From the NCBI GenBank assembly GCA_019694315.1, contig JAIBCE010000028.1, positions 1 through 41,111 on the forward strand: DNA of 41,111 nt. The letters run 5' to 3'. A model generated the notes under the pieces. The model had not been told where the DNA came from. It did not search any database and saw nothing but the letters and a program-made list of their open reading frames with translations. The translations under genes were made by a program, and so were the position numbers. This document shows positions 25,054 to 33,101 of the stretch, piece after piece (positions within the stretch are counted from its first letter, which is position 1; every line of letters begins with the position of its first letter). The stretch comes from Sandaracinaceae bacterium (GTDB taxonomy: Bacteria; Myxococcota_A; Polyangia; Polyangiales; Sandaracinaceae).

Positions 25054-26577
25054 ATGCGACGAATTGCCACACGCGCCTCGGTGCTCGCTGCCCTCGCGGC
25101 GCTCCCGCTCGCGCTCTTCGCCTGCGGCGAGACGCAGACGGCGACGCCCACGCCCACGTCCGAGCCCGAGACCACGCCGACGTCGAGCCGGCTTCCCCCT
25201 CCGCAGCCCGTGGTCGAGCGTGTGGATCCGGCGACGCTGCCCGTCGTGCAGGCCGAGCTCGGCGTGCCGCCCATGGCCGCGCCGCCCACCGGTCGCACGA
25301 GCGCGGCGAAGGTCGTCGTCGACATCGAGGTCCGCGAGGTGGAGCGCGAGATCGCCGATGGCGCGACGTACACGTTCTGGACCTTCGGCGGCACCGTGCC
25401 GGGCCCGATGATCCGCGTGCGACGCGGCGACTACGTCGAGCTGCACCTCCAGAACCACCCGGAGAACACGATGCCTCACAACATCGATCTCCACGCGGTG
25501 ACGGGCCCGGGCGGCGGCGCGACGAGCACCTTCACGGCGCCCGGCCATCAGACTCAGTTCTCGTTCCAGGCCTTGAACCAGGGCGTCTACATCTATCACT
25601 GCGCCACCGCGCCGGTGGGCATGCACGTGGCCAACGGAATGTACGGCCTCATCGTGGTCGAGCCCGAGGAGGGCTATCCGCCCGTCGATCGCGAGTACTA
25701 CGTGGTGCAGGGCGACTTCTACACCACGGGGGAGTACCGCGCGGCGGGCCCGCAGCCCTTCGACATGGAGCGCGCGATCCACGAGGACCCCTCGTACGTC
25801 GTGTTCAACGGTCGTGACGGCGCGCTCACCGGTGATCGCGCGCTGCCCGTGCAGGTCGGCGAGACCGTGCGTCTCTTCGTCGGCAACGGTGGCCCGAACC
25901 TCACGAGCTCGTTCCACGTGATCGGCGAGATCTTCGATCGCGTGTGGGCCGAGGGCGGCACGCAGATCTCCACCGACGTGCAGACCACCACGGTGCCTGC
26001 CGGCGGCTCGGCGATCGTCGACTTCCACATGGAGGTCCCCGGGACCTACATCATGGTCGACCACGCGCTCTTCCGCGCCTTCAACCACGGCGCGATCGGC
26101 ATGCTGCGCGCCACGGGCGACGACGCGCCCACGATCTACTCGGGCCGTGAGGTCGACGAGACCTACCTCGGTGATCTCGGTCCGGCGGCCGAGGCTGCGC
26201 GCACGGCGGCCGAGGGCCCCGACGATCGCGCGGCGCGCGGCGAGGCCACGTTCCTCGGCATCTGCGCGACGTGTCACCAGCGCGAAGGCCAGGGCCTGGC
26301 CAACGTGTTCCCGCCGCTCGCGGGCTCGGACTTCCTCATGGCCGATCGCGAGCGCTCGATCCGCATCGTGCTCACGGGCCTCTCGGGCCCCGTCACGGTG
26401 AACGGTCAGAGCTTCAACGGCGCGATGCCCGCCTTCGCGAACCTCACCGATCACGAGGTCGCCGGCGCGCTCAGCTACGTGCGCTCGCACTTCGGCAACA
26501 CGGGCGACGCGATCACCGACGAGGAGGTCGCCGCCGTGCGCGCCGCCATCCCGCGCCCCGCGACAGGTCACCCCTGA
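25054..26577 (+). CDS. nirK: Copper nitrite reductase with C-terminal cytochrome c domain
   Basis: 507 aa. Reduces nitrite to NO. AGGAGG upstream supports ATG 25054. The signal ends in LFAC (Cys 24), so it is probably a lipoprotein; a Pro/Thr linker follows. The two cupredoxin domains hold all copper ligands: type 1 H142, C183, H191, M196 (MPHNIDLHA, YHCATAPVGMHVANGM); type 2 H147, H182 and H337 (VDHALFRAF); catalytic D145 and H288 (SSFHVIG). Residues about 385-507 form a cytochrome c domain with CATCH at 404-408 and a probable axial Met in GAMPAF. This gives the three-domain type with its own electron-donor haem. First gene of nirK-nirV-sco, 13 nt before nirV. Confidence 0.96.
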   Translation: MRRIATRASVLAALAALPLALFACGETQTATPTPTSEPETTPTSSRLPPPQPVVERVDPATLPVVQAELGVPPMAAPPTGRTSAAKVVVDIEVREVEREIADGATYTFWTFGGTVPGPMIRVRRGDYVELHLQNHPENTMPHNIDLHAVTGPGGGATSTFTAPGHQTQFSFQALNQGVYIYHCATAPVGMHVANGMYGLIVVEPEEGYPPVDREYYVVQGDFYTTGEYRAAGPQPFDMERAIHEDPSYVVFNGRDGALTGDRALPVQVGETVRLFVGNGGPNLTSSFHVIGEIFDRVWAEGGTQISTDVQTTTVPAGGSAIVDFHMEVPGTYIMVDHALFRAFNHGAIGMLRATGDDAPTIYSGREVDETYLGDLGPAAEAARTAAEGPDDRAARGEATFLGICATCHQREGQGLANVFPPLAGSDFLMADRERSIRIVLTGLSGPVTVNGQSFNGAMPAFANLTDHEVAGALSYVRSHFGNTGDAITDEEVAAVRAAIPRPATGHP

Positions 26578-26590
26578 TCGCGAGCGCGCC

Positions 26591-27538
26591 ATGACCTCTC
26601 GAGCACGGCCCCCCGCGCCCCATCGCCAGCCTCCTCTGCCTCCACCGCCTCCACGATCGGTGGTGAGCGCGGGGTGGCCGCTGCTCGTGCTGCTCGTGCT
26701 GCTCGTGCTGCTCGCGCCGTGGACCGCCTCGGCGCAGCGCGCGCCCACGACGACCACCGCGCCACGCCCACCGAGCGGTGTGCCGAGCGCGTCGAGCGAG
26801 GCCGCGGCCACGCCGCTCCATCGTGTGGGGCCCGGGCGCTATCGCGCGTTCCTCGCGCGGCCCGACGATCCGCCCGTGAGCGTCGAGGCCTTCGCGCTCG
26901 AGGAGCACGCGGTGACCAACGCGCAATTCCTCGCCTTCGTCACGGCCAACGCGCGCTGGCGTCGGAGCGCGGTGCCGCGCCTCTTCGCCGAGAGCCAGTA
27001 CCTCGCGGGATGGGCCGGCGACCTCGACCTCGGAACGGCCGTTCCGCAGGCGCCCGTCACGCACGTGTCGTGGCACGCCGCGCGCGCGTACTGCGCGTGG
27101 CGCGAGCGCCGCCTGCCGACCGAGGCCGAGTGGGAGTGGGCCGCGCGCGCGAGCGCGACGAGCCCTGATGCCACGACGGATCCGGCGTTCGTCGCGCGCA
27201 TCCTCACCTGGTACGCGCAGCCACACCGCGCGCTCCCGATCGCGGGCGCAGGCGAGCCGAACGTGTGGGGCGTGCGCGACCTGCACGGCGTCGTGTGGGA
27301 GTGGGTCGAGGACTTCGGCGCCTCGCTCGTGGCCTCCGACGACCGCGAGCGCGACGGGCGCTTCGTGGATCGCGTGTGCGGCGCAGGCTCCATCGGCGGT
27401 GGCGATCCCACCGACTACGCCACGTTCATGCGCTTCGCGTTCCGCTCGAGCCTTCGCGCGAGCTTCGCGATGTCGCGCTTGGGCTTCCGCTGCGCGGCCG
27501 ACGCGCCCGCCGAGCCGCCGCCTCGAGGTGCACGATGA
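26591..27538 (+). CDS. nirV: NirV-like protein (formylglycine-generating enzyme/sulfatase-modifying fold)
   Basis: 315 aa. A Pro-rich N-terminus and a hydrophobic signal (WPLLVLLVLLVLLAPWTASAQ) indicate export. From about residue 75 the FGE/SUMF1 fold is clear: VEAFALEEHAVTNAQFLAFV, PVTHVSWHAARAYCAWRERRLPTEAEWEWAAR, then NVWGVRDLHGVVWEWVEDF and the final RLGFRC. Proteins of this type directly downstream of nirK are called NirV; their role is not settled, with suggestions of nitrite-reductase maturation or electron delivery. It is not a sulfatase activator by context. Lies between nirK (13 nt) and the Sco gene (4-nt overlap, ATGA). Confidence 0.85.
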   Translation: MTSRARPPAPHRQPPLPPPPPRSVVSAGWPLLVLLVLLVLLAPWTASAQRAPTTTTAPRPPSGVPSASSEAAATPLHRVGPGRYRAFLARPDDPPVSVEAFALEEHAVTNAQFLAFVTANARWRRSAVPRLFAESQYLAGWAGDLDLGTAVPQAPVTHVSWHAARAYCAWRERRLPTEAEWEWAARASATSPDATTDPAFVARILTWYAQPHRALPIAGAGEPNVWGVRDLHGVVWEWVEDFGASLVASDDRERDGRFVDRVCGAGSIGGGDPTDYATFMRFAFRSSLRASFAMSRLGFRCAADAPAEPPPRGAR

Positions 27539-28242
27539 CGTCGAACCCACGATCGCTCACGGCGCTCACGACGCTCGCATGGCTCGCCTTGCTCGCGTCG
27601 CTCGTGCCAGCCCTCGTGCTCACGTCCTGCGGCTCCGCGGAGCCGAGCGCACCGCCGAGCGCACCGCCGAGCTCGGCACCCGAGTCGCCACCGTCGACGA
27701 CCCGCACGGGCAGCGATCCCACGGCGGAGGATCCGGCCCTCGCCGACGACCTCTCGCTCTTCCAGCTCGAGCTCGCGCTCGAGGATCAGGCGGAACGTCC
27801 ATTCCGCCTGGACGCGCTCGCCGGGCACCCGGTGCTGCTCACGTTCTTCTATGCGCGCTGCGACACGATGTGCCCGCTGATCCTCAGCGACGTTCGCGCG
27901 CTCGAGACCGCCCTGCCGGAGGGCGATCGCGAGGCCCTGCGCGTGGTCGTGGTGACGATCGATCCCGACGACGACGCGGCGCGCCTGCGCGAGGTGGCGG
28001 CCGAGCGGGGCCTACCGCTCGATCGCTGGAGCCTCGTGCGGGGCGACGAGGCCGAGGTGCGCACGCTCGCCTCGACGGTGGGCATGGCCTATCGACGCAC
28101 GCCCGACGGCTTCGCGCACAACGCGATCCTCACGGTGCTCGATGGCCGCGGCGTGGTCGTCGCGCAGTCGCTCGGCACCGGGCAGCCGCTCGAGCCGCTC
28201 GTGTCGGCGATCGCCGAGGTCACCGCTCCATCGCCGCGATGA
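27535..28242 (+). CDS. SCO1/SenC/PrrC-family copper chaperone lipoprotein
   Basis: 235 aa from ATG 27535, overlapping nirV by 4 nt; a longer upstream frame is discounted. Lipoprotein signal LALLASLVPALVLTSCGS (Cys near 32), then a Pro/Ser linker. The thioredoxin-like Sco domain has the copper-binding CxxxC as RCDTMCP (around residue 105) and the conserved distal His in DGFAHNAIL. Sco proteins deliver copper or reduce thiols at copper sites, usually for cytochrome oxidase; in this operon the natural client is the NirK copper centres. Its 3' end overlaps the convergent norD by 23 bp. Confidence 0.9.
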   Translation: MTSNPRSLTALTTLAWLALLASLVPALVLTSCGSAEPSAPPSAPPSSAPESPPSTTRTGSDPTAEDPALADDLSLFQLELALEDQAERPFRLDALAGHPVLLTFFYARCDTMCPLILSDVRALETALPEGDREALRVVVVTIDPDDDAARLREVAAERGLPLDRWSLVRGDEAEVRTLASTVGMAYRRTPDGFAHNAILTVLDGRGVVVAQSLGTGQPLEPLVSAIAEVTAPSPR

Positions 28243-30127
28243 CGCGACCCATCGCGGGGCCGAGCTCGTGCGGTGATCGCAAGAGCGTGTAGCGATGATC
28301 GCGGAACATCTCCGCGAGGCCGTGCTCGGCGCTCGGATCGATCGCGAGCGCGTGCACGTGCACGCCGTGGCTCGCGGCCTCGAGCACCGCGTGCCGCACG
28401 TCGTGCACGCCGTAGCGACCCTCGTAGCGGTCGTAGTCGTTGGGCTTTCCGTCGGTCACGAGGAGCAGGAGCCGTCGCTCTGCGCGGGTCTGCTCGAGCA
28501 CGTGCGTCGCGTGACGCAGCGCCGGCCCGATGCGCGTGTAGCCCTCGGGCTCCACGCCTCCGAGGCGCAGGCGCGCGTGGGCCCACGGCTCGTTCATGGC
28601 CTTGATCACCGTGAAGCGACAGTGCTTGCGCGTGTGGCTCGAGAAGCCCGCCACGGCGAGCTCGGGCACGAGCCCCTCGAGGGCCTCGGCGATCACGGTG
28701 ACGGCCTCGCGCGAGAGATCGAGCACGCGCTCTCCGCCGATCCAGCCGTCGGTCGAGAGGCTGCGATCCACGAGCACCATCACGGCGAGCTCCGGCGCGC
28801 GTCGACGGCGCGAGACGTAGAGGCGATCGGGCGGCGTCGTTCCGGCCGCGAGCGCGCCGTGGCGATCGACGATCGCGTCGTCGTCGACCTCGGGCCCATC
28901 GAGCTGCCGCGGGCGTGCTCTTCGCGCCGCGAGCACGCGGAGGAACGAGCCCCGCACCTCGTCGATGCGGCGGGCCAGCGCGCGCCTGCGAGCCTCGGCC
29001 TCGCGTGAGGCGCGCGGGCGATCGGCGGGCTCGTCGGCGAGCACGACCCTCACGCGGCACCAGTCGCGGCGGAACGAACGTTCCGCCTCGTGCCACTCGT
29101 CGTACGAGAGGCCCTCGTCGCGATCGGAGCCAGCCACCTCGCCTGCGCCGCTCTCGATCATCGCGTCCGAGCGCAGGAGCGAGCGCGCCTCTTCGTCGGA
29201 GCGGATCACCTCACGCAGGTCGAGCTCGTCGAGGGCCTCGGCGTGCGCCTCGAGCTCGTCCTCGCCGTCGACGCGCTTCTGCCCTCCCTGGTGCTCCTCG
29301 AGCGTGTGGAGCTTCTCGAAGGAGTGCACGAGCGGGTTCTCGTTCTCCTGGCTCGCGCCGAGCTTCTTCTTGCGCACGAGCTCGCGCAGACGCGCCGCGA
29401 CCTCCTTGCCGCGGGGAGGCGGGCCACGTCGATCGGGATCGTCCTCGGCGTCGTCGTCGGGCCCCGCGCTCGAGAGCCAGCCCCAGAGCGGCACCGCCAG
29501 AGGCATGCGCGCGCGTGCGAAGAGCGGCGCCATCGCGTGGGCGTGCGCGAAGAGCGCGTCGGGATCGGCGAGCTCCTGCGCGAGAACGTGCTCCGCGAGC
29601 CGATCGGCCGACGCGAGCGTCGAGGGCACGAGCGCCGTGCGCACGAGGCGCTCGAGCGGGTCGGGCTCGGGACCGGTGCGCAGGCTGAGGAGCGTCTCTT
29701 CCACGCGGAGCAGCGTGGTCTCCGCGGCGGGCAGCGCTTCGATCAGCGCGCGTCGCGCCACGCGCGTCGCGAGCACGGTGGCGAGCACACGCGCCTCGGG
29801 CCCCAGCGCGAGGCCCCGCGGCGCGAGGCCCTCTCGGATCATCGTGGCCCCCAGCGCGGTGCGCGCGAGGTAGAGCGCGGCCGTCTCGCGCGGATCGGCG
29901 AAGACGTCGAGCTCGGTCGGCAAGAGGATGCGTCGGCCTCGCACGCCGCCTTCGGCCTCGGCAGGGACCACCAGCGTGCCGCGCCCTCCGAGCGCGATCG
30001 CCACGATCCGCAGTCGATCGTGGAGCTCGGCGAGCGTCACGATGGGGTGCCCGCTCCGTCGCGAGCGCGCGAGCGCGGCCTGCCCTCGCTTCCACACCCA
30101 GCCGAAGAGCCACTCGTCCCAGCTCAT
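28220..30127 (-). CDS. norD: Nitric oxide reductase activation protein NorD
   Basis: 635 aa. NorD proteins pair with the AAA ATPase NorQ to activate nitric oxide reductase, probably by inserting or remodelling its non-haem iron site. Visible: a long helical N-terminal half; a charged middle region (DDDAEDDPDRRGPPPRG, and the acidic EDELEAHAEALDELDL); and a C-terminal VWA domain with MIDAS-like VLVDRSLSTDGW near residue 440, followed by LLLLVTDGKPNDYDRYEG and the typical VHALAIDPSAEHGLAEMF. Last gene of norCBQD; starts 3 nt after norQ ends. The 3' end overlaps the convergent sco gene. Confidence 0.93.
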   Translation of the reverse strand: MSWDEWLFGWVWKRGQAALARSRRSGHPIVTLAELHDRLRIVAIALGGRGTLVVPAEAEGGVRGRRILLPTELDVFADPRETAALYLARTALGATMIREGLAPRGLALGPEARVLATVLATRVARRALIEALPAAETTLLRVEETLLSLRTGPEPDPLERLVRTALVPSTLASADRLAEHVLAQELADPDALFAHAHAMAPLFARARMPLAVPLWGWLSSAGPDDDAEDDPDRRGPPPRGKEVAARLRELVRKKKLGASQENENPLVHSFEKLHTLEEHQGGQKRVDGEDELEAHAEALDELDLREVIRSDEEARSLLRSDAMIESGAGEVAGSDRDEGLSYDEWHEAERSFRRDWCRVRVVLADEPADRPRASREAEARRRALARRIDEVRGSFLRVLAARRARPRQLDGPEVDDDAIVDRHGALAAGTTPPDRLYVSRRRRAPELAVMVLVDRSLSTDGWIGGERVLDLSREAVTVIAEALEGLVPELAVAGFSSHTRKHCRFTVIKAMNEPWAHARLRLGGVEPEGYTRIGPALRHATHVLEQTRAERRLLLLVTDGKPNDYDRYEGRYGVHDVRHAVLEAASHGVHVHALAIDPSAEHGLAEMFRDHRYTLLRSPHELGPAMGRVIAAMER

Positions 30128-30130
30128 GGC

Positions 30131-30931
30131 TCAGAACGCGAGATCGGCGAGATCTCCGAGCGCCTCGGCGGTGGAAGGATCGTCGGTGAGCGGCTCCACG
30201 ATCGCGGCGCGACACGCCGTGCGCGGTGGGACGCCAGCCTTCACGAGGCGCGCGGCCGCCACGAGCAGGCGCGTCGAGGCGGTCTCGGCGAGGCCGGCCT
30301 CGTGGAGCTCGCGCACCTTGTTCGCGAAGCTCACGAGGCGCTTGGCGACCGAGGTCTCGCAGCCGGATTCCGTCGCCACGATCTCGGTCTCGATCGCGGC
30401 CTCGGGGTAGCGCATCGCGATCGCGACGAAGCGCTGACGCGTGGAGGGCTTGAGATCCTTGGGCCCGCGGCGATAGCCGGGGTTGAAGCTCGCCACGAGC
30501 TGAAATCCCGCCGGCGCGAGGATCGTCTCGTCGTGTCGATCCACGAAGAGCTCGCGGCGATGATCGGCGAGCGGGTGCAGCACGACGATCACGTCCTCGC
30601 GCGCCTCGGCGACCTCGTCGAGGTAGAGGATCGCGCCCGTGCGCACCGCGCGCGTCACGGGCCCGTCCTGCCACACGGTCTCGCCGCCTCGCACGAGCCA
30701 GCGACCCAGGAGATCGGCCGCGCTCGTCTCGTCGTTGCACGCGACCGTCACGAGCGGCCTGCCGAGCTCGTGCGCCACGGCTTCGACGAGGCGCGACTTG
30801 CCGCAGCCCGTGGGGCCCTTGAGCAACACGGGGAGCCTCTCGCCGCACGCGCGGCGGAACACGTCACGCTCGCTCCCCACCGTTCGGTAGTAGGGAGCGG
30901 CGCTCGTGCGGCCAGGGGCTCCGTCCGCCAT
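30131..30931 (-). CDS. norQ: MoxR-type AAA ATPase NorQ
   Basis: 266 aa from ATG 30931, which overlaps the norB TGA (TGATG); a GTG one codon earlier is the alternative. Walker A is GPTGCGKS at about residues 39-46, Walker B AILYLDEVAEA, with the conserved FNPGYRRGPKDLKPSTRQRF sensor/arginine-finger block of the NorQ/CbbQ group. NorQ uses ATP to activate NO reductase together with NorD, the next gene. Cytoplasmic. The tight spacing (overlap with norB, 3 nt to norD) indicates a single transcript. Confidence 0.95.
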   Translation of the reverse strand: MADGAPGRTSAAPYYRTVGSERDVFRRACGERLPVLLKGPTGCGKSRLVEAVAHELGRPLVTVACNDETSAADLLGRWLVRGGETVWQDGPVTRAVRTGAILYLDEVAEAREDVIVVLHPLADHRRELFVDRHDETILAPAGFQLVASFNPGYRRGPKDLKPSTRQRFVAIAMRYPEAAIETEIVATESGCETSVAKRLVSFANKVRELHEAGLAETASTRLLVAAARLVKAGVPPRTACRAAIVEPLTDDPSTAEALGDLADLAF

Positions 30932-32373
30932 CACGCGCCTGCCTCGGCCGCAGCGGGCTCGGGCTCGGACGCCTTGTCGCTCTCCTTCGAGCTCTCCACA
31001 GCGGCCTTCTTCGAGCTCTCCTTCTTGGGCTCCTCGCGCGAGGCGCCGCCCTCGATCTCACCCTTGGGCATGCCGTGTCGGATGAAGTTCCACACGTACG
31101 CGGAGATGCCGAGCGTGAAGAGCGAGGCCGCGAGGATGAGGCCCCAGAAGTGCACCTCGATCTCGCGCTGCACGTCGAGGAACTCCATGCCCACGCGTCG
31201 CTCGAGCACCACCTGCGTCACGCCCGCGACGGCGAGCGCGAGCGTCATCGCGATCATGCCGATGTTCGAGGTCCAGAACGCGAAGGTCGCCTCGGGCGCG
31301 TCGTGGAGGCGTCGGCCCGTGAGCATCGGCGTGGCGTACGCGATGATCGCGAGCACGAGCATCGCGTAGGCACCCCAGAAGGCCATGTGGCCGTGCATCG
31401 CGGTGACGAGCGTGCCGTGCGTGTAGAGGTTCACCTGCGGGATCGTGTGCGCGAAGCCGAGGAAGCCGGCGCCCACGAACGACATCACGCCGCAGCCCAC
31501 CGTCCACGCGAGCGCCGTGCGGTTGGGGTGCTGTCGACCGCCGCGCTTGGCGATGGTGATCGCGTAGATCGCCATGCCCAGGAAGGCGATCGGCTCGAGC
31601 GCGCTGAAGACGCCGCCCACCATGAGCCAGTACCGCGGCGTGCCGATGAAGTAGTAGTGGTGGCCCGTGCCGAGGATGCCCGAGAGGAACGTGAGGCCGA
31701 CGATCACGTAGAGCCACTTCTCCACGATCTCGCGATCCATGCCGGTGAGCTTGATGAGGAGGTAGCTGAGGATCGCCCCCATGATCAGCTCCCACACGCC
31801 CTCCACCCAGAGATGGACGACCCACCAGCGCCAGTACGAGTCCATCGTCTGGCTGGCCGTGGGGATCATGCCGGGGAGATAGAGCAGCGCCGCCATGAGC
31901 AGGCCGAAGAAGAGCACCGAGCTCGTCGTCGTGATGCGCTTGCCCTTCCAGATCGTCATCCCGATGTTCGCGATGAACATCAGCACGTCGATCACGACGA
32001 GGAAGTCGAGCGGGCGCGGGATCTCGAGGAATTTGCGGCCCTCGAACCAGCCGAAGTGGAAGCCGATCACCGCGGTCACGCCCGTGATCACGAGCGCCGC
32101 CCACTGCACGTAGGCGAGCTTGGGCCACATGAGCTCGCGATCGACCTCTTCGGGGACGATGTAGTAGGCGGCCCCCATGAAGCCTGCGAGCAGCCACATC
32201 ACGAGGAGGTTCGTGTGCGTGGCGCGCGCGGTGTGGAAGGGGATCACGTCGTGCAGGCCGTCCATGCCTGCGTGCGCGAAGCCCATGATGAAGCCGTAGA
32301 TGATCTGCAGGCTGAACAGCAGCATGCAGGTCGCGAAGAAGTACCAGGCGACGCGTTGCGATTCGTGCTTCAC
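30931..32373 (-). CDS. norB: Nitric oxide reductase subunit B (cytochrome c-dependent NOR)
   Basis: 480 aa, ~12 transmembrane helices. Catalyses 2 NO to N2O in the membrane. Ligands are in place: haem b His H53 (ATHTNLLVMW) and H329, haem b3 H327 (MHGHMAFWG), FeB H187, H238, H239 and E191 (VVHLWVEGVWE, GTGHHYYF), plus E195; all sit about 20 residues earlier than the positions I recall for the Pseudomonas aeruginosa enzyme. It lacks the N-terminal extension of quinol-type qNOR, matching a separate NorC. Unusual: a ~45-residue charged C-terminal tail rich in Lys, Ser and Glu (EEPKKESSKKAAVESSKE). ATG overlaps the norC stop by 4 nt. Confidence 0.97.
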   Translation of the reverse strand: MKHESQRVAWYFFATCMLLFSLQIIYGFIMGFAHAGMDGLHDVIPFHTARATHTNLLVMWLLAGFMGAAYYIVPEEVDRELMWPKLAYVQWAALVITGVTAVIGFHFGWFEGRKFLEIPRPLDFLVVIDVLMFIANIGMTIWKGKRITTTSSVLFFGLLMAALLYLPGMIPTASQTMDSYWRWWVVHLWVEGVWELIMGAILSYLLIKLTGMDREIVEKWLYVIVGLTFLSGILGTGHHYYFIGTPRYWLMVGGVFSALEPIAFLGMAIYAITIAKRGGRQHPNRTALAWTVGCGVMSFVGAGFLGFAHTIPQVNLYTHGTLVTAMHGHMAFWGAYAMLVLAIIAYATPMLTGRRLHDAPEATFAFWTSNIGMIAMTLALAVAGVTQVVLERRVGMEFLDVQREIEVHFWGLILAASLFTLGISAYVWNFIRHGMPKGEIEGGASREEPKKESSKKAAVESSKESDKASEPEPAAAEAGA

Positions 32374-33092
32374 GGCTGCGCTCCGGAGGGGGCGGACGTC
32401 GGGGGAGTGGGCGTGGCGTGCAGGGTGCCGAGCCAGACGACGAGCTCGTCGATCTGCGGATCGGTCAGCGGCAGGCGCGGCATGGCGGTGCCCGCGCGCA
32501 CCGCGCCCGGGTCGTGGAGCCAGCGGCGCAGGTACTCGGCGTCACGTCGATCGGCGACGCCGTCGAGCGCGGGGCCGACGTTGCCGCCGTGACCGTTGAG
32601 CGAGTGGCACGCGACGCAGAGCTGCGAGAACACCGCGGGCCTTCCGTCGCTCGGCGCCGTGGCCGCACCGCCCGAAGCGAGCGTGGGCGCGGGCGGGAAG
32701 CCGTTGAGGTCCATGCCGTCGATCCACTCGAAGAACGCGACGAGATCGTCGATCTCCTCGTCGGTGAAGTCGTAGCGCTGCATGCGGCGCTGACCCGGGT
32801 ACATCGCCTCGGGGTCGCGCAGGATCGCGCGGATGAGCTCGGGGCCTCGACGCGAGTACACGCGCGTGAGCTCGGGCGCGTAGTACGCGCCCTCTCCGAG
32901 GATCGTGTGGCACCCCATGCAATTGCTGGCGTCCCACAGATCTTTGCCCCGGATGACCTGGGGCGTGATGTTCTCCTCGTGGGTCTGGGCGGGGATGCGC
33001 CCGATCGTGTCGACGGTCAGGCCGACGAACGCGAGCGAGCACACCGCCGTTCCTCCGAGGAAGAACGCCTTGGCGGCGGACTTGGACAGCAT
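32370..33092 (-). CDS. norC: Nitric oxide reductase subunit C with an additional cytochrome c domain
   Basis: 240 aa. The first part is ordinary NorC: an N-terminal membrane anchor (KAFFLGGTAVCSLAFVGLTV), haem site CMGCH at 58-62 (NCMGCHTILGEGAYYAPELTRVY), and the axial Met region QRRMQRYDF. Normal NorC ends near residue 150. Here a Gly/Ala/Pro linker (APTLASGGAATAPSDG) joins a second cytochrome c domain with CVACH at 159-163 and a probable axial Met in TAMPRLPLT (M204). The extra haem may accept electrons from a periplasmic donor and pass them to the NorC haem. No good ribosome binding site precedes ATG 33092. First gene of norCBQD. Confidence 0.93.
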   Translation of the reverse strand: MLSKSAAKAFFLGGTAVCSLAFVGLTVDTIGRIPAQTHEENITPQVIRGKDLWDASNCMGCHTILGEGAYYAPELTRVYSRRGPELIRAILRDPEAMYPGQRRMQRYDFTDEEIDDLVAFFEWIDGMDLNGFPPAPTLASGGAATAPSDGRPAVFSQLCVACHSLNGHGGNVGPALDGVADRRDAEYLRRWLHDPGAVRAGTAMPRLPLTDPQIDELVVWLGTLHATPTPPTSAPSGAQP

Positions 33093-33101
33093 CGGCGGCA
33101 G

